Source of the DNA: Eucalyptus grandis
Taxonomy: Eukaryota > Streptophyta > Magnoliopsida > Myrtales > Myrtaceae
DNA: 64,000 bases
Direction: 5' to 3'
NCBI RefSeq assembly: GCF_016545825.1
Contig: NC_052618.1
Location: 37,208,196-37,272,195, forward strand
Shown here one piece after another: positions 63,463-64,000 of this stretch (the first letter of the stretch is position 1; each line of letters opens with the position of its first letter). The translations under genes and the position numbers were made by a program. The notes below the pieces were generated by a model. It did no database searches. It was given only the letters and a program-made list of their open reading frames with translations, and was not told where the DNA came from.

Positions 63463-64000
63463 GTATGTTGTGGGTTCTGCTTTCTTCCTTGTTTTCGTCT
63501 TTCTGCCCTTTTCTTGGCACTGCTTGGAAAAGTAGGGAGCTGGGAAGATGGTGATCGGTATTCGTTCTTGGAGATTTCTGAATCAGTGGGGGTTCTTGTT
63601 TTCTTCTTTTCCCCTGTCTAGAGAGTCAAGACCTTCTGGATTTCCTAGAGGCTGACCGAACTCTTCCCCAGCTAGAAAATGCGACTTTGACTTCTGCATT
63701 TCTTTTTTTGTCTTTTGTCAAAACCTGACCTCTTTTATCTTTTCCTCCTATGGGTTTTCAGTTGATTCCCTTTTTTCCTTCTTTCGTCCCTTAACTGCTG
63801 TTTTATCACGCTTTCGTCTTTGACGGAGGAAATGAGGCGTGTCTTGCCGGTTGTGATTTTTTCTATCTTCGCTTAATCTGCAGCTGCAGCTGAAATGGAA
63901 GCAAAAACATCCAATCTTGGACTTTTCTTTGACGTCTCAAGCTAAAATTTCTCAATTGATGACCTACTAGTTCGATTGCATTGCTGACTTTGTTCTGCGC

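Overview
The window reads as nuclear DNA of a flowering plant, most likely a woody eudicot; Myrtales is my guess, not something the sequence proves. Genes have short AT-rich introns with GT..AG borders. Leaders carry (CT)n/(GA)n tracts. Long AT-rich intergenic stretches are filled with decayed mobile elements. Nothing looks bacterial or viral, and I see no CRISPR array, operon or tRNA/rRNA gene.

Genes, left to right. (1) The 5' part of an unidentified minus-strand membrane protein gene (1-856, running off the left edge; three exons assembled here). (2) A minus-strand PEARLI 4 (phospholipase-like) family gene (4570-5981; 5' end unresolved, candidate leader and promoter near 7.6-7.7 kb). (3) A complete eight-exon plus-strand gene for an ABORTED MICROSPORES-type bHLH transcription factor (13838-16599, 550 aa). 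(4) A five-exon plus-strand MscS-like mechanosensitive channel gene (31925-35134, about 841 aa) with one GC-AG intron. (5) An intronless DUF1279 (FAM210-like) membrane protein gene (45344-45817). (6) The probable leader of a plus-strand gene starting at about 63.2 kb and running off the right edge.

Between them lie gene relics: shikimate kinase exons (18.9-19.7 kb), a Raf-like kinase fragment (36.8 kb), a ribosomal protein L14 fragment (43.0 kb) and a Ty1-copia pol fragment (41.6-42.0 kb). A decayed Mutator-like transposase occupies 20.9-22.9 kb and sits beside the shikimate kinase relic.

Several transposons can be delimited by target-site duplications: a 1.7-kb non-autonomous LTR retrotransposon (38431-40134, TSD aggac); a PIF/Harbinger-like element with a very GC-rich core (51402-52559, TSD TAA); a hAT-like element (54487-55354); a tRNA-derived SINE (59589-59812, TSD aaattttagat); and a MULE-type element with long inverted repeats (59968-61064, TSD atgtgtgat). 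Related inverted-repeat elements lie at 36.1 and 56.9 kb, with partial copies at 29.4 and 61.6 kb. Tandem repeats include a 232-bp array (27.5-28.45 kb), a 33-bp array beside it, and 36-, 58-, 61-, ~95-, ~100-, 121- and 171-bp duplications.

The genes are independent single-copy loci and do not form a pathway. The least explained pattern is that elements of apparently different superfamilies share an internal module: a pyrimidine arm, an inverted TTTTGGCGG motif, an iterated GGCGAGG core and a purine arm.
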